In this document: piece after piece, positions 54,400 to 64,000 of the stretch
How the letters are laid out: every line of letters begins with the position of its first letter
Numbering within the stretch: the first letter of the stretch is position 1
NCBI RefSeq assembly: GCF_018294505.1
Contig: NC_057812.1
Location: 63,292,893 to 63,356,892 of the forward strand
Direction of reading: 5' to 3'
DNA length: 64,000 nucleotides
Source: Triticum aestivum
Taxonomy: Eukaryota; Streptophyta; Magnoliopsida; Poales; Poaceae
Made by a program: the position numbers and the translations under genes
Notes under the pieces: model-generated
Databases searched by the model: none
What the model was told of the DNA's origin: nothing
Seen by the model: the letters and a program-made list of their open reading frames with translations, nothing else

Positions 54400-56965
54400 A
54401 CATTTTTTCTTCAATCCCACCAACATATCTCTGTTTTCACCGCATATGTTTTTGTTTCTTGTTTCGTTTGTTGCGTTTGACCTCCGCTCCCGCGTATGTT
54501 GCACCTTCGCCATTAATTTTCAACCCACCGAATTTTTCCAAATAAAACCCATCTCCCCTCAACCCCCTCCAGCCCTCCTCGTTCGACCTCCCCTCTCATG
54601 TAATCCCAACCTACGCGCCTCCTACCGACTCTTACAATTCTCTATTCGCTACTTCATCCATCCCACAAAAATAAGCAATCTCCCCGATTCTGACTCGACC
54701 ATTTCTTCCTTGTCACGTGAGGAGAGCACCACATAGGATTCTCTCACACTCGATTTTTTTCATCCTGAATGTTCGCTCCCTGACTGAAGTTGGCCCCACA
54801 CATCCCTCTCCCCCTCACCCGACCCAGCAAGGGTTCCAACCGCCGCCGCTCCCCAGGCGCCTACAGGATCATGTCTGAGGTATATATGCCGAAGAAGTTG
54901 GAATGACAAGGAAGTGCAGCAGCCTATCGTGCGCCGTCTCGGCTTCGAGGCCAAACATGTTTGGTTTCGCTCCCAGATCCCACCCTCCCTTGTCTTCTTG
55001 CTACGACTCCATGAATGATTATATTACATGTGTGTGCGTGTGTGATAGGATCAGAAGACTGACAGGGAACAATATGTATTAAACGCTACCTGTCCTTATT
55101 ATTTAATTACAGTAAGCAATCACCTTATGGCCTTTACTATGTCGATCCCACATTGTGGCCTTCACTGTGTGATAGTATTAGAAGACTGAATTTACACTTA
55201 GCAAACATCAGATGGCATTTACTGTGTATTTCGAGAAGTACCTCGTAGTGGCAGCAAATCTGGCAATTAAGACTTTTTTTTCTACAGAGGGTGATCCAAA
55301 CTACCTGGTATGAACAGCGGCAACATCATATAATACTAACATGTAATGCTTCATTTAACTCATTTTTGTACAACATACTATTGTATCGAAAACTTTAATG
55401 CAATTAACTGTTGAATTTTTCTTCATCAGGATTGAGCGATCTGGCATATAATTATGATCTTCTGAAATTCGGTGGTTCAGATAATGGAAGATATGACAGG
55501 GAAGAGCCTGGCATAGTAAGTATTGATTTTCTGGTCCTACCATGAGGTAGCTCAACCAATCTGAATTTTATGTAGATTATTTCATGATCTTCCCGTGCAT
55601 GTAATTCTGTCGTATGTAGTTCTGAATTTCATTTAGATTGACCTTGAAGTCTTTGGAGATATGATGCACTATCTTGACTGAACAAATTTNNNNNNNNNNN
55701 NNNNNNNNNNNNNNNNNNNNNNNNNNNNNNNNNNNNNNNNNNNNNNNNNNNNNNNNNNNNNNNNNNNNNNNNNNNNNNNNNNNNNNNNNNNNNNNNNNNN
55801 NNNNNNNNNNNNNNNNNNNNNNNNNNNNNNNNNNNNNNNNNNNNNNNNNNNNNNNNNNNNNNNNNNNNNNNNNNNNNNNNNNNNNNNNNNNNNNNNNNNN
55901 NNNNNNNNNNNNNNNNNNNNNNNNNNNNNNNNNNNNNNNNNNNNNNNNNNNNNNNNNNNNNNNNNNNNNNNNNNNNNNNNNNNNNNNNNNNNNNNNNNNN
56001 NNNNNNNNNNNNNNNNNNNNNNNNNNNNNNNNNNNNNNNNNNNNNNNNNNNNNNNNNNNNNNNNNNNNNNNNNNNNNNNNNNNNNNNNNNNNNNNNNNNN
56101 NNNNNNNNNNNNNNNNNNNNNNNNNNNNNNNNNNNNNNNNNNNNNNNNNNNNNNNNNNNNNNNNNNNNNNNNNNNNNNNNNNNNNNNNNNNNNNNNNNNN
56201 NNNNNNNNNNNNNNNNNNNNNNNNNNNNNNNNNNNNNNNNNNNNNNNNNNNNNNNNNNNNNNNNNNNNNNNNNNNNNNNNNNNNNNNNNNNNNNNNNNNN
56301 NNNNNNNNNNNNNNNNNNNNNNNNNNNNNNNNNNNNNNNNNNNNNNNNNNNNNNNNNNNNNNNNNNNNNNNNNNNNNNNNNNNNNNNNNNNNNNNNNNNN
56401 NNNNNNNNNNNNNNNNNNNNNNNNNNNNNNNNNNNNNNNNNNNNNNNNNNNNNNNNNNNNNNNNNNNNNNNNNNNNNNNNNNNNNNNNNNNNNNNNNNNN
56501 CCCCACCCCCTGGGTCGGAAAATTAAACAACGTGTTAGTCTTTCGTTTAGCAATAGAAAGAACTCAGTAACTAACATGGTGGTTTTAGCTGGATACCAAC
56601 CTTTCAGCTAGAAAGAACAGGAATAATGCCAACCTTTCAGCTGGATCAAAACAAGATAGGGCATGAAAGAACCAAGCTAATGTGTTCCCACTTGCCAGAT
56701 GCACTCACATGTTCCTTACCACTCATCTCTTCAATTCATTCTTGTAAACATGTGATGAGTGCAGATTTTGGGTGGAGATGGAGATGGTGGCAAGCGGGAG
56801 ATGCCAAGGATTGGGTTTACACAACACGTCCACTATAACGTTTATTTTCCATGTACATTCACAGATTTTTGGCCTTCCGGTGATGCAACTGTGAGTGTGT
56901 ACGGTGTGAACACTACATATAACACACTGTTGGTTTTCGTTGCAGCTTAGCAATGTCGTCTATCT
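54400..56965 (+). pseudogene. decayed exons of the unrecognised gene, copy B
   Basis: The exon at 55431-55516 (acceptor TCATCAG, donor GTAAGT) reads LSDLAYNYDLLKFGGSDNG then RYDREEPGI. It is the same length and phase as in copy A and has no stop. The IFWPSGDAT exon with its splice sites is near 56862-56890. The GC-rich 5' part is about 250 bp shorter than in copy A (junction near 54853). The assembly gap 55690-56500 falls between the exons. Confidence 0.4.
55690..56500. other. assembly gap (811 N), copy B
   Basis: Unknown sequence at the place homologous to the gap in copy A. Frames crossing it are artefacts. Confidence 0.99.
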
Positions 56966-57227
56966 ATGTAAAATGAAATGAGATAGAATGGTGTAGCCAT
57001 TGACGATTGGTGGAGAAATTAACAGTTTTGGGTCATCAGAGGTGTCTCGCAAGATAGCTTTTTACATTTTAATCTTAATTATGCATGTGCTGCAAAATAA
57101 TAATCAAACATATTTGTGCTTATGCATATAATAACAATAGCAAGAGTATATTCCATTTTAGTGGAAACTAGAACAACGAGTTTTCTTGGCGTACACAGAT
57201 GGCCGGCAAGCTGCTGCTACATGAGCT
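56966..57227. other. conserved non-coding block, copy B
   Basis: Homologue of 33535-33757 and 35571-35605. No coding sequence recognised. Confidence 0.4.
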
Positions 57228-58031
57228 GACTCGGGCGAAAGCTTGTCTCCGGCGTGTCCGGAGCCGGCGATGGCAACGCTTTCAAGTGTTGTTCCCTTCT
57301 TGTTGGCGTCGTCGAGGCACTCTCAGCTCCAATCTTCGCAGCTTCGGGGGAAACTCTAGATCCATGGGATCGGACGATGACGGTGCTCTAGCATCGTATT
57401 CCCTTTTGGGGGCTTCGTCTTTGGAGCTAGGCATCATCAGGCGGGACCGATGGAAGTTGGTGGTGTTGGCGTCGAGGCTTTTGTGGCAACAATGATGGGC
57501 GTGTGTGATGTCGGAGACGCGGCAATGGTTGCGGTAGTCGGCTCTTCTCCAGCGTGTTCGTGGGACTACCTCGGGTTGTTTTGTTGCGGTGAAGTCGGAG
57601 CGGCGGCGGCAGGGCCCTGTGGCGACGATGACAGGCAGTAGGTGGTCTGTTCGGTGGTCTTCCGCGGTGCCAGCCTTGCATAGTTCTCCTTCGGAGCCAT
57701 CTTTCAGAGTCGGAGTTGTGTTGTCCTTGGCGCGGGGTTCTTGTGTTTCACACAGCTCTACGGTGTGGGTTGGGTCGACTTTTGTCTTCGGAGAAGTCGG
57801 AGTCGCTTTCTCGGAGATTAGGGAGGGCGATGGGGCCTGTTGGGGAGAAGTGATGACGATGACACCGGTGTGTGATGTTGACGAGACCCTTTATGTGAGG
57901 TGTGTGATATTATGTGTGCCGCTCAGCGGTTTGTGACGGTTTTCGCCCGGTTTTCCATTTATTAACCGGGTAAACTCTCTTCTTCTTTATTAATGAGATG
58001 AGGCAAAGCTTTTGCCTTCATTTCAAAAAAA
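57228..58031 (+). mobile_element. 5'-truncated LINE (non-LTR retrotransposon), copy B only
   Basis: About 800 bp ending in poly(A) (58025-58031), flanked by the 7-bp duplication ATGAGCT (57221-57227 and 58032-58038). Copy A has one ATGAGCT here (35603-35609). The last 150 bases (CCGGTTTTCCATTTATTAAC, ATGAGATGAGGCAAAGCTTT) look like the 3' untranslated end of grass L1-type LINEs. No reverse transcriptase remains, so it is truncated within the 3' part. Open frames in it are short and without domains. Confidence 0.85.
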
Positions 58032-58069
58032 ATGAGCTTCCAAGGCTCCCTTCCTGTTACACACTTGCA

Positions 58070-58385
58070 GAACTCCAGATCGATGTTGTTTACCCTGTGG
58101 ATGAGACGGTGAAGATCTAGGCCCTGCAAGCTTTTTCACACGTTGCGCAGAAATTTGTTCCTCATATAGTCACTGTTCGATGAATTGTTTTCATTATTAT
58201 TAATAATTTTATGTTACTATTATTCATTAATTTTTTCTCTAAAGCTCACAATCTATTTTTAACATTTGTGGAGCTTTAAGTCCACGTTATACACGTCTAC
58301 ACTACATCTGACAAGTGGAAGTTTGTCCTTGCAGCAATTAGTGCCTCGGAGGTCTTCAAGATTGGTGCAAACAAATATTAAAAGA
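58070..58385 (+). pseudogene. decayed exon pair of an unrecognised gene, copy B
   Basis: Homologue of 37045-37382. Shares the TAG after DETVKI and has an extra TAA after the first EL of the second block. Confidence 0.4.
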
Positions 58386-58594
58386 GCATAGAAGCGCTCA
58401 TCTGGGCTAATTTAAAAAGAACATACTTCTCTTACATTATCCGGTTAACATTGTAACATGAATTCTTGAAAATATCCCAACAAATGCGAAAAGAATGTAA
58501 TGCCTCTCTCACTACCTTTGTAGTTAAGCATTTTTCATACAAAGGGCCGGTGAATGCATACGCAACAATAAAGGAAGCATGCACATATTATATC

Positions 58595-58894
58595 CTACTC
58601 ACCGATCTCTTCGCCGATGCAGTCAGCACACTTGAAATCTTTGAGATGTTTTGCTTCAGTGGCAGTTATGTTCACATATTTGCCATGGAACCACTGGTCA
58701 CATATGTCACAGCATATCCAAAAGGCGTTGGCATGGTACTGAGCACTACAGGTTTCACAAAAGTATGTAACTTCATGATCATGTTCTTTGTCTTCAGCAG
58801 GCTTCCTAGAGTCCTTGTTTGGAGCAGATAAATTTTGCATCGACTCTTGAGATGGTGGCATGTTCTCTTCAGCAGGTATGATAGAGTCAAGCAT
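58595..58894 (-). pseudogene. truncated Alfin-like PHD-finger paralogue, copy B
   Basis: Same 99-codon remnant and same deletion junction as 37599-37898, with four amino-acid differences (for example ENMPPS for ENVPPS). The PHD zinc ligand is again Tyr (FHGKYVNI). The deletion therefore predates the segmental duplication. The frame is still open. Confidence 0.82.
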
Positions 58895-59607
58895 GTCTAT
58901 TGTAAAAAAAATGCCGGAGATTGGATTATTTGTTTGCGTGTTTGTTTTAGATTTGGGCGGTACAATTTTGTCACTTTAGTTAACAGTTTTTTGCATGAAG
59001 CACCCATGCCATGCATATGGCTGGTGTTGGCGTGGTTCATACCATTGGCTGCAGGCCTGGAAATTCCCAGTACTTCAATCCTATTCCGAGGCATGATAAA
59101 TATACAGATCTCTATTTTTGCCAAAATTATACACATCTCTCTACTTTTGGCGAATTTAAAAAATTAAGCCGGCCCTCTCTATATCTTCCGTGAAAAAGAT
59201 CGCATGTGCGCACACAAGTATATATGTTTATATACGCTGTGCATTGCCAGTGGAAAATAGCTAGAATCCATATTCCAAAGAATTTTTTTATTTGATCATT
59301 ACTAAAATAAATAGAAAACTATGTCATTTATCTGATGTAGTTTAGTGAAAAAATATGTATGTAATATATGCGGCTTAAAAATTACAAATATTTCAAAATA
59401 GAATACAGTGCATGGATACTCTTCATTGCCAGGAGAAAATGATTGCCCTCATGTACTCTTATAAAATTAATGCATGATCGAATCCTAGAAAATATATGGT
59501 CCAAAAAATTTGAAGGTTTTGTGGGCGACAAGTGTCCAATGTCTGTAATAAACTTAAGACCAAACCCCATCATATTTCTTTAGGATATAAAAGGACACAA
59601 AATTATA

Positions 59608-59844
59608 CTCCCTCCGTTCCAAAATATAGTGTTTCCTGTATTGTTGTACTTCAACTTTGACCATAAATCTAGCCAACAAGACTGACTGCGGCGGGAGCAA
59701 AAGTTATAACAATGAATTCGTACTCAAAACAAGTTTTCAGTTATATAATTTTTTCTCCCGTCGCAGTCGGTTTCGTTGATTAAATTAATGGTCAAAGTTG
59801 GACCTTGGGAAACGTGGGCGCACTATATTGTGAAATGGACGGAG
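59608..59844. mobile_element. Stowaway-like MITE (237 bp), copy B
   Basis: CTCCCTCCGTTCC ... GGACGGAG with flanking TA. Orthologous position to 38618-38852. Confidence 0.9.
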
Positions 59845-60426
59845 TACATCCACCAAAGAATTTCGCATTCGCAATACTATAGCCCACCAGTACACATGTA
59901 GATTTCATAAAATTCCTATAATGTTACATCTTCTATCAATCTGGAATTATTGGGGCATGGCACACCAAGAATATATATCACGCGCATTGATTTCACACAC
60001 TTGTCATTTGGAAAAGTCTATGCATGCAAAAAATACAACAACTAATGGACGGTGTTGTTTATAACTCGATACTCTTTTTCCTTTGTCTAATACAAAAATA
60101 AACACGGTTTTATATCTGAAAATAACTTTTTCCCAAAGAAATATGTTTGAAAGTAACTGATCAAACTATTGGCCTAAATTCCTCTTTGTTTCAATACAGA
60201 ACTACGCTACCCCGTGCAACAGCACTGGATTTTGATGACTATTTTTTCTTCATGAAAAACGGATCTGAGATTTCATGTCCGCCGGATTTACAATTTTTTA
60301 TTAAAAACGGATTCAAGAAGTCTGGGACAGCATGATCTAAAAACTACGGCCACAAATGCCCTCTTAGTTGTTTAACTCAATACAATTTTTCCTATGCCTA
60401 ATAAGAAATAAACACAGTTACGACGA

Positions 60427-60960
60427 CAGTAGTAGTATTTGAAGAAGCCCAAGCAGTACTTCGCACAAGAGCTATGAGGCCTTGTGTGTGTGACAGAAAC
60501 ACATCCATAAATACTCTTCTCAGCTCTTTGTTGGGACGATTACTCGTTGGCATACTTCTGCGGAAGTGCTACAATACCATGTTTGGTCTGCAGTTACGAG
60601 CTGTGCGGGGGTCGGGAAAAATCTTTGTCGGTTCAGCCGGCACCAACACGGTGACGCTTGTGGGCGCCGCCTCCCTTCTTCAAGGGCGTCAGGTGTACCC
60701 CGTCGGCACTCCTCTCCGTGTACCGGCAGAAATCCGAGGATCTGTTTGGGCAGCAGCATCATTGTCGTCGTAGTATTTCTTGAAGGTGTTGTTTGGTACG
60801 TGGGAATTCAGAGGCATAGAAGCATGGCGGCGGTTGCTGAAAATCATCGCTTTGGCATTTGTTTCTCTTTCTGGGCTTGATTGTCCTGTTTGCCCATCAA
60901 TGATATCACAGTTCTGTCAGGTGGTTGCTATATTAATATAGCAAGGCGAAAGCCTGTTTC
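60427..60960. other. conserved block of unknown nature, copy B
   Basis: Homologue of 39377-39950 without the 26-bp tandem duplication. Ends with the same AGGCGAAAGCCT hairpin. Confidence 0.4.
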
Positions 60961-61107
60961 AAGACATTGTAAACTGAATTCTTAAATATATCCCAACGGA
61001 ATGGGAAAAGAATGTAATGCCTCTCTCACTACCTTTCTAGTTAATCATTTTTCATACAAAGGGTGACTGCATATCCTAAAATAAAGGGATGGTGCACATA
61101 TTATATC

Positions 61108-62328
61108 CTACTCTCCGATCACCTCGCGGATGCAGTCAGGACACTTGTAATCTTTGATATGTTCTGCTTCAGAGGCAGTTACCTTCACATATTTGCCATG
61201 GAACCACTGGTCACATTCGTCACAACCAATCCAAAAGGCATTGGCATGATACGGAGCATTACAAGATCCGCAAAAGTCGGTAACTTCATTATCCTTTTGC
61301 TTGTCTGTAGCAGGCTTCCTAGAGTCCCTGTTTGGAGCAGACAAAACTTGCATTGAGTCTTGAGAAGGTGGCACGTTCTCTTCAGCAGGTGCGATATAGT
61401 CTACGTCGGGATTGGACACATTCTCTTGAGTTGGTGCGCTCGACTCCCAGTTTGCATTGTAACGCACAAATGTTGATAGCCAAGGAAGACCATAAGAGAG
61501 ATAGAATTCGTCATGGACTGTTCGCATCTCGTTTACCATATCAAATAAATGTGTCCTGAAAGAGAAAGTAAACCAACATCACCAAATCAGCAATTGGCTT
61601 TGCAAGCAATATGTAACACATGACATTCTTGATGCATGGAGGAACTATATAAGCACAAGAACATAATGATTTAAATAGAAAACGAAGATCACCCCTAATA
61701 AGAATAGCCCATTATTTAATGCTGAGTCTCTAATAGTTGGTTCTGCAGGACTACTGTTCTGTTGAAGCTGTATTCTCTCTCGTGCTTGTTAAATGAAAAA
61801 AAACAAGATATTATGTCAAAAAATAGAATCTTCTATACGCTTGTTTAAAAGCATAGGAATTACATACTGTTTTGTTAGATAGAAGTTACAGGTTTTTGCG
61901 CTTTTTGCTGCACCATTCAATGATTCTTCTACATGCACATGCTTTATGTGTTGTGAAATTATTGGTTACGTTTCTCGGAGGTAGATTGCACATATAAATG
62001 TCCTAAATGTTAAGTGCACAAAAAAACTCTTTGTGAAACGAAGTAGTAGTAGTGGTGGTGGTGGTGATAGTAGTAACAGCAGCAGCAACAATAGTAGTAA
62101 CGTACCTTTGGTTGGCGGCGAGATAAGTGGACAAGAAAAAGGTGACGCCCATGAGCCACGAGTCGGAGTGGTGGGCGACGAGTGTCAGGTAGTCAGAACG
62201 GTTCATATAATCTCGCCGGCGGTTGATGCCTCGTGTCGGCACCGGCAGGCCTGGCGGCACCATCTCCTCCGGCAGCGTCAACTCCCAACTACCGTCCGGG
62301 TACCCGTACAAGCACATTGGCTCTTTAC
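61108..62328 (-). CDS. Alfin-like PHD-finger gene, copy B, exons 3 and 4 (5' exons outside window)
   Basis: Exon 3 is 62328-62106 and exon 4 is 61555-61108, of the same lengths (223 and 448 bp), phases and GT-AG signals as copy A. Exon 3 reads [20 protein letters not shown] and [18 protein letters not shown], with Gly where copy A has Arg. Exon 4 contains [11 protein letters not shown] and the PHD finger [29 protein letters not shown]. The ligand after His is Tyr (codon TAT) where copy A has Cys (TGT), so only seven of eight zinc ligands remain. Intron 3 is ~550 bp, lacking the Mutator-like insertion of copy A. No stop or frameshift is seen. Possibly still expressed, but the PHD fold is doubtful. 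Confidence 0.75.
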
Positions 62329-64000
62329 CTGAAGCGAGAAAATGAATCACACCACTACATCGGCCAGTGATCTGCACACCTCGCCATCTTATATTTACTA
62401 ATTGTAATTGGGACCACCATATGAGATTTACTTTAATTTAAGAAAAACTACCTCTCCAAACAATCCATTTGACAAAAAGTCATTATATTATTCAAACAGG
62501 TTTGATGTAGGTACATGCCAAACAACTCTATTGTAAAAAAAGCCGGAGATTAGATTGTAAGTTTGCATGTTTGTTTTACATTTGGGCAGTACTTTCGACA
62601 CTTTATTTAATTAAATATTTTTTGCATGAAGCACCCATGCCATGCATAAGGCTTGGTGATGGTGAGGTTCATATCACTGGCTGCAGGCTTAGAATTTGCA
62701 CGTACTTTAGGCCTATTACGAGGCGTGATAAATATGCAGTTCTCTATGTTTGCCAAATTTGCACAAATCTCCCTACTTTTGACTAATTTAAAATTAAGCC
62801 GGTCTTCTCTATGTCATCGTGAGAAAGATCGCTTGTGCACACACAAGTATATATGTTTATATACACTGTGCGTTGTCAGCGGAAAATAGCTAGAGTCTGT
62901 TTATATACACTGTGAGTTTATAAAAAATTTGATCATTACTAAAAAATAGAAAACTATATCATTTATCTGACGTATTTTAGTGAATATACATGTATATAAT
63001 ATGTGACTTAAAATTAAAAATATTTCAAAATAGAACCATGGATACTCTTCATGTCCAGGAGAAAATAAATGTCCTCATGTACTCTTGTAGAACACTTTTG
63101 CATGAATATTCGATGTAAATAGTAATGCATAATCGAGTCCTAGAAAAGATATGGTCTAGAAACAGTTGAAGATTTTGTGGGCGACAAGTGTTGAATGTCT
63201 AGAATAAACTTAAGACCAAACCCCCATCGTATTTCTTTAGGAGAAAAGGAGAAAAAAAAGTATACATCCACCAAAGAGTTTCGCGTTTGCAATACTATTG
63301 CCCACCAGTACACATGCAGCCTTCATAAAATTGCTACCATGTTACATCTTCTATCAATTTGGAGTTATTGGGGGCATAGCACACCAAGAATATATATCAC
63401 GCGCATTGATTTCACACACTAGTCAATTGGAAAAGTCTACGCACGCAAAAAATACTACCACTAATGCAGAGAGTTGTTTATAACTCTATACTCTTTTTCC
63501 TTTGTCTAATACAAAAATAAACATAGTTGTATATCTCAAAATAACCTTTTTCTTCCGGAGAAATATGTTTGAAAGTAAGTGATCAGACTACCAGCCTAAA
63601 TTCCTCTGTGTTTCAATACAGAACTTCACTAGGCCGTGCAACAGCAGTGGATTGATGACCAGCTTTTCTTCATGAAAAAACGGATCTGAGAGGTCATGTC
63701 AGCCGGATTTACAATTTTGTAACTAAAAATGGATCTAAAATTTTAGGGACAGCAGGATCTAAAGAATACAGCCACAAATGCCCGTAGTTGTCTAACTCAA
63801 TACTTTTTCCTATGTCTAATAAGAAATAAAAACCATTATATGTTTCAAAGGAACTGATCAAACTATCAGTCCAAGTTTAATTAAATAAAGAACTTCACTA
63901 GCCCGTGCAATCACGGGATTGATGACTTGTTTTTCTTAATACAAAATGGATCCGAGATTTCATGTCAGATGAAACTATCAGCCTATCCCTAATACTAAAA
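62329..64000. other. intron 2 (part) of the copy-B Alfin-like gene
   Basis: Matches 43144-44810. Contains Helitron-3'-end-like hairpins near 63633 (GGCCGTGCAACAGCAG) and 63901 (GCCCGTGCAATCACGGG). No coding sequence. The window ends inside it, before the place of the copy-A hAT MITE. Confidence 0.7.

Larger units (their letters stand above)
49372..64000 (+). repeat. segmental duplication copy B (continues past the window)
   Basis: Matches copy A from 16952 on, in direct orientation. It lacks the Copia, hAT, hAT-like, CACTA and Mutator-like insertions of copy A, and has its own LINE (57228-58031) and deletions near 53730, 54853 and 57185. The part before 49855 has no visible counterpart because CACTA no. 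2 replaces it in copy A. Confidence 0.92.

Noticed and set aside
16952..64000. The duplication as an assembly artefact
   Set aside because: Copies differ by substitutions of a few percent and by several insertions with proper target duplications, which a duplicated contig would not show.
1..64000. CRISPR arrays, operons or prokaryotic mobile systems
   Set aside because: No regularly spaced identical repeats with unique spacers and no bacterial gene organisation; the content is a plant nuclear genome.

Overview
The window looks like genomic DNA of a Triticeae grass (wheat or a close relative). The evidence is an 8.6-kb Angela/BARE-type Copia element, a Tekay-like Gypsy element with a ~4-kb LTR, several CACTA elements with CACTACTAGGAAAAGG ends, Stowaway and hAT MITEs, and an intron-containing plant Alfin-like gene. 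There are two runs of N. No bacterial, organellar or CRISPR content was seen.

Left third (1-16951): four transposons nested in each other, all cut by the left edge of the window. A minus-strand Gypsy element (1-8875) sits in a plus-strand CACTA element (right part 8876-13821). That CACTA sits in a Copia LTR (right part 13822-15364). The LTR in turn interrupts the transposase gene of a second, minus-strand CACTA (15365-16951).

The rest is dominated by a direct segmental duplication with a period near 33 kb. Copy A starts at 16952 and runs to at least 46.3 kb. Copy B starts at or before 49372 and runs off the right edge. Both copies carry, in the same order, two Harbinger-like elements, an AT-rich repeat with a tRNA-like Pol III box pair, a tandem repeat cluster, decayed exons of an unrecognised gene, an assembly gap, a truncated PHD-finger pseudogene and an Alfin-like PHD gene on the minus strand. 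Insertions present in only one copy have clean empty sites in the other. In A these are a Copia (TSD gccac), a hAT element (TSD gtgccatg), a hAT-like MITE (TSD ggtttaca), a CACTA (TSD aag) and a Mutator-like insertion in an Alfin intron. In B there is a 5'-truncated LINE (TSD atgagct). This gives a relative history of the locus.

The only host gene that looks intact is the copy-A Alfin-like gene: four exons between 46154 and 40092, all with GT-AG introns, predicting a 304-residue protein with an Alfin domain and a C-terminal C4HC3 PHD finger. The copy-B gene (exons 3 and 4 in the window) has lost one PHD zinc ligand (Cys to Tyr). All transposon coding regions are damaged except two short ORFs: an accessory ORF of the Gypsy element and a small hybrid-binding-domain-like ORF with a membrane tail in the first CACTA. 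I found no convincing new biological system. The most informative items are the duplication with its empty sites, the decayed PHD paralogues, the accessory transposon ORFs and a 5S rRNA promoter fragment inside a CACTA element.
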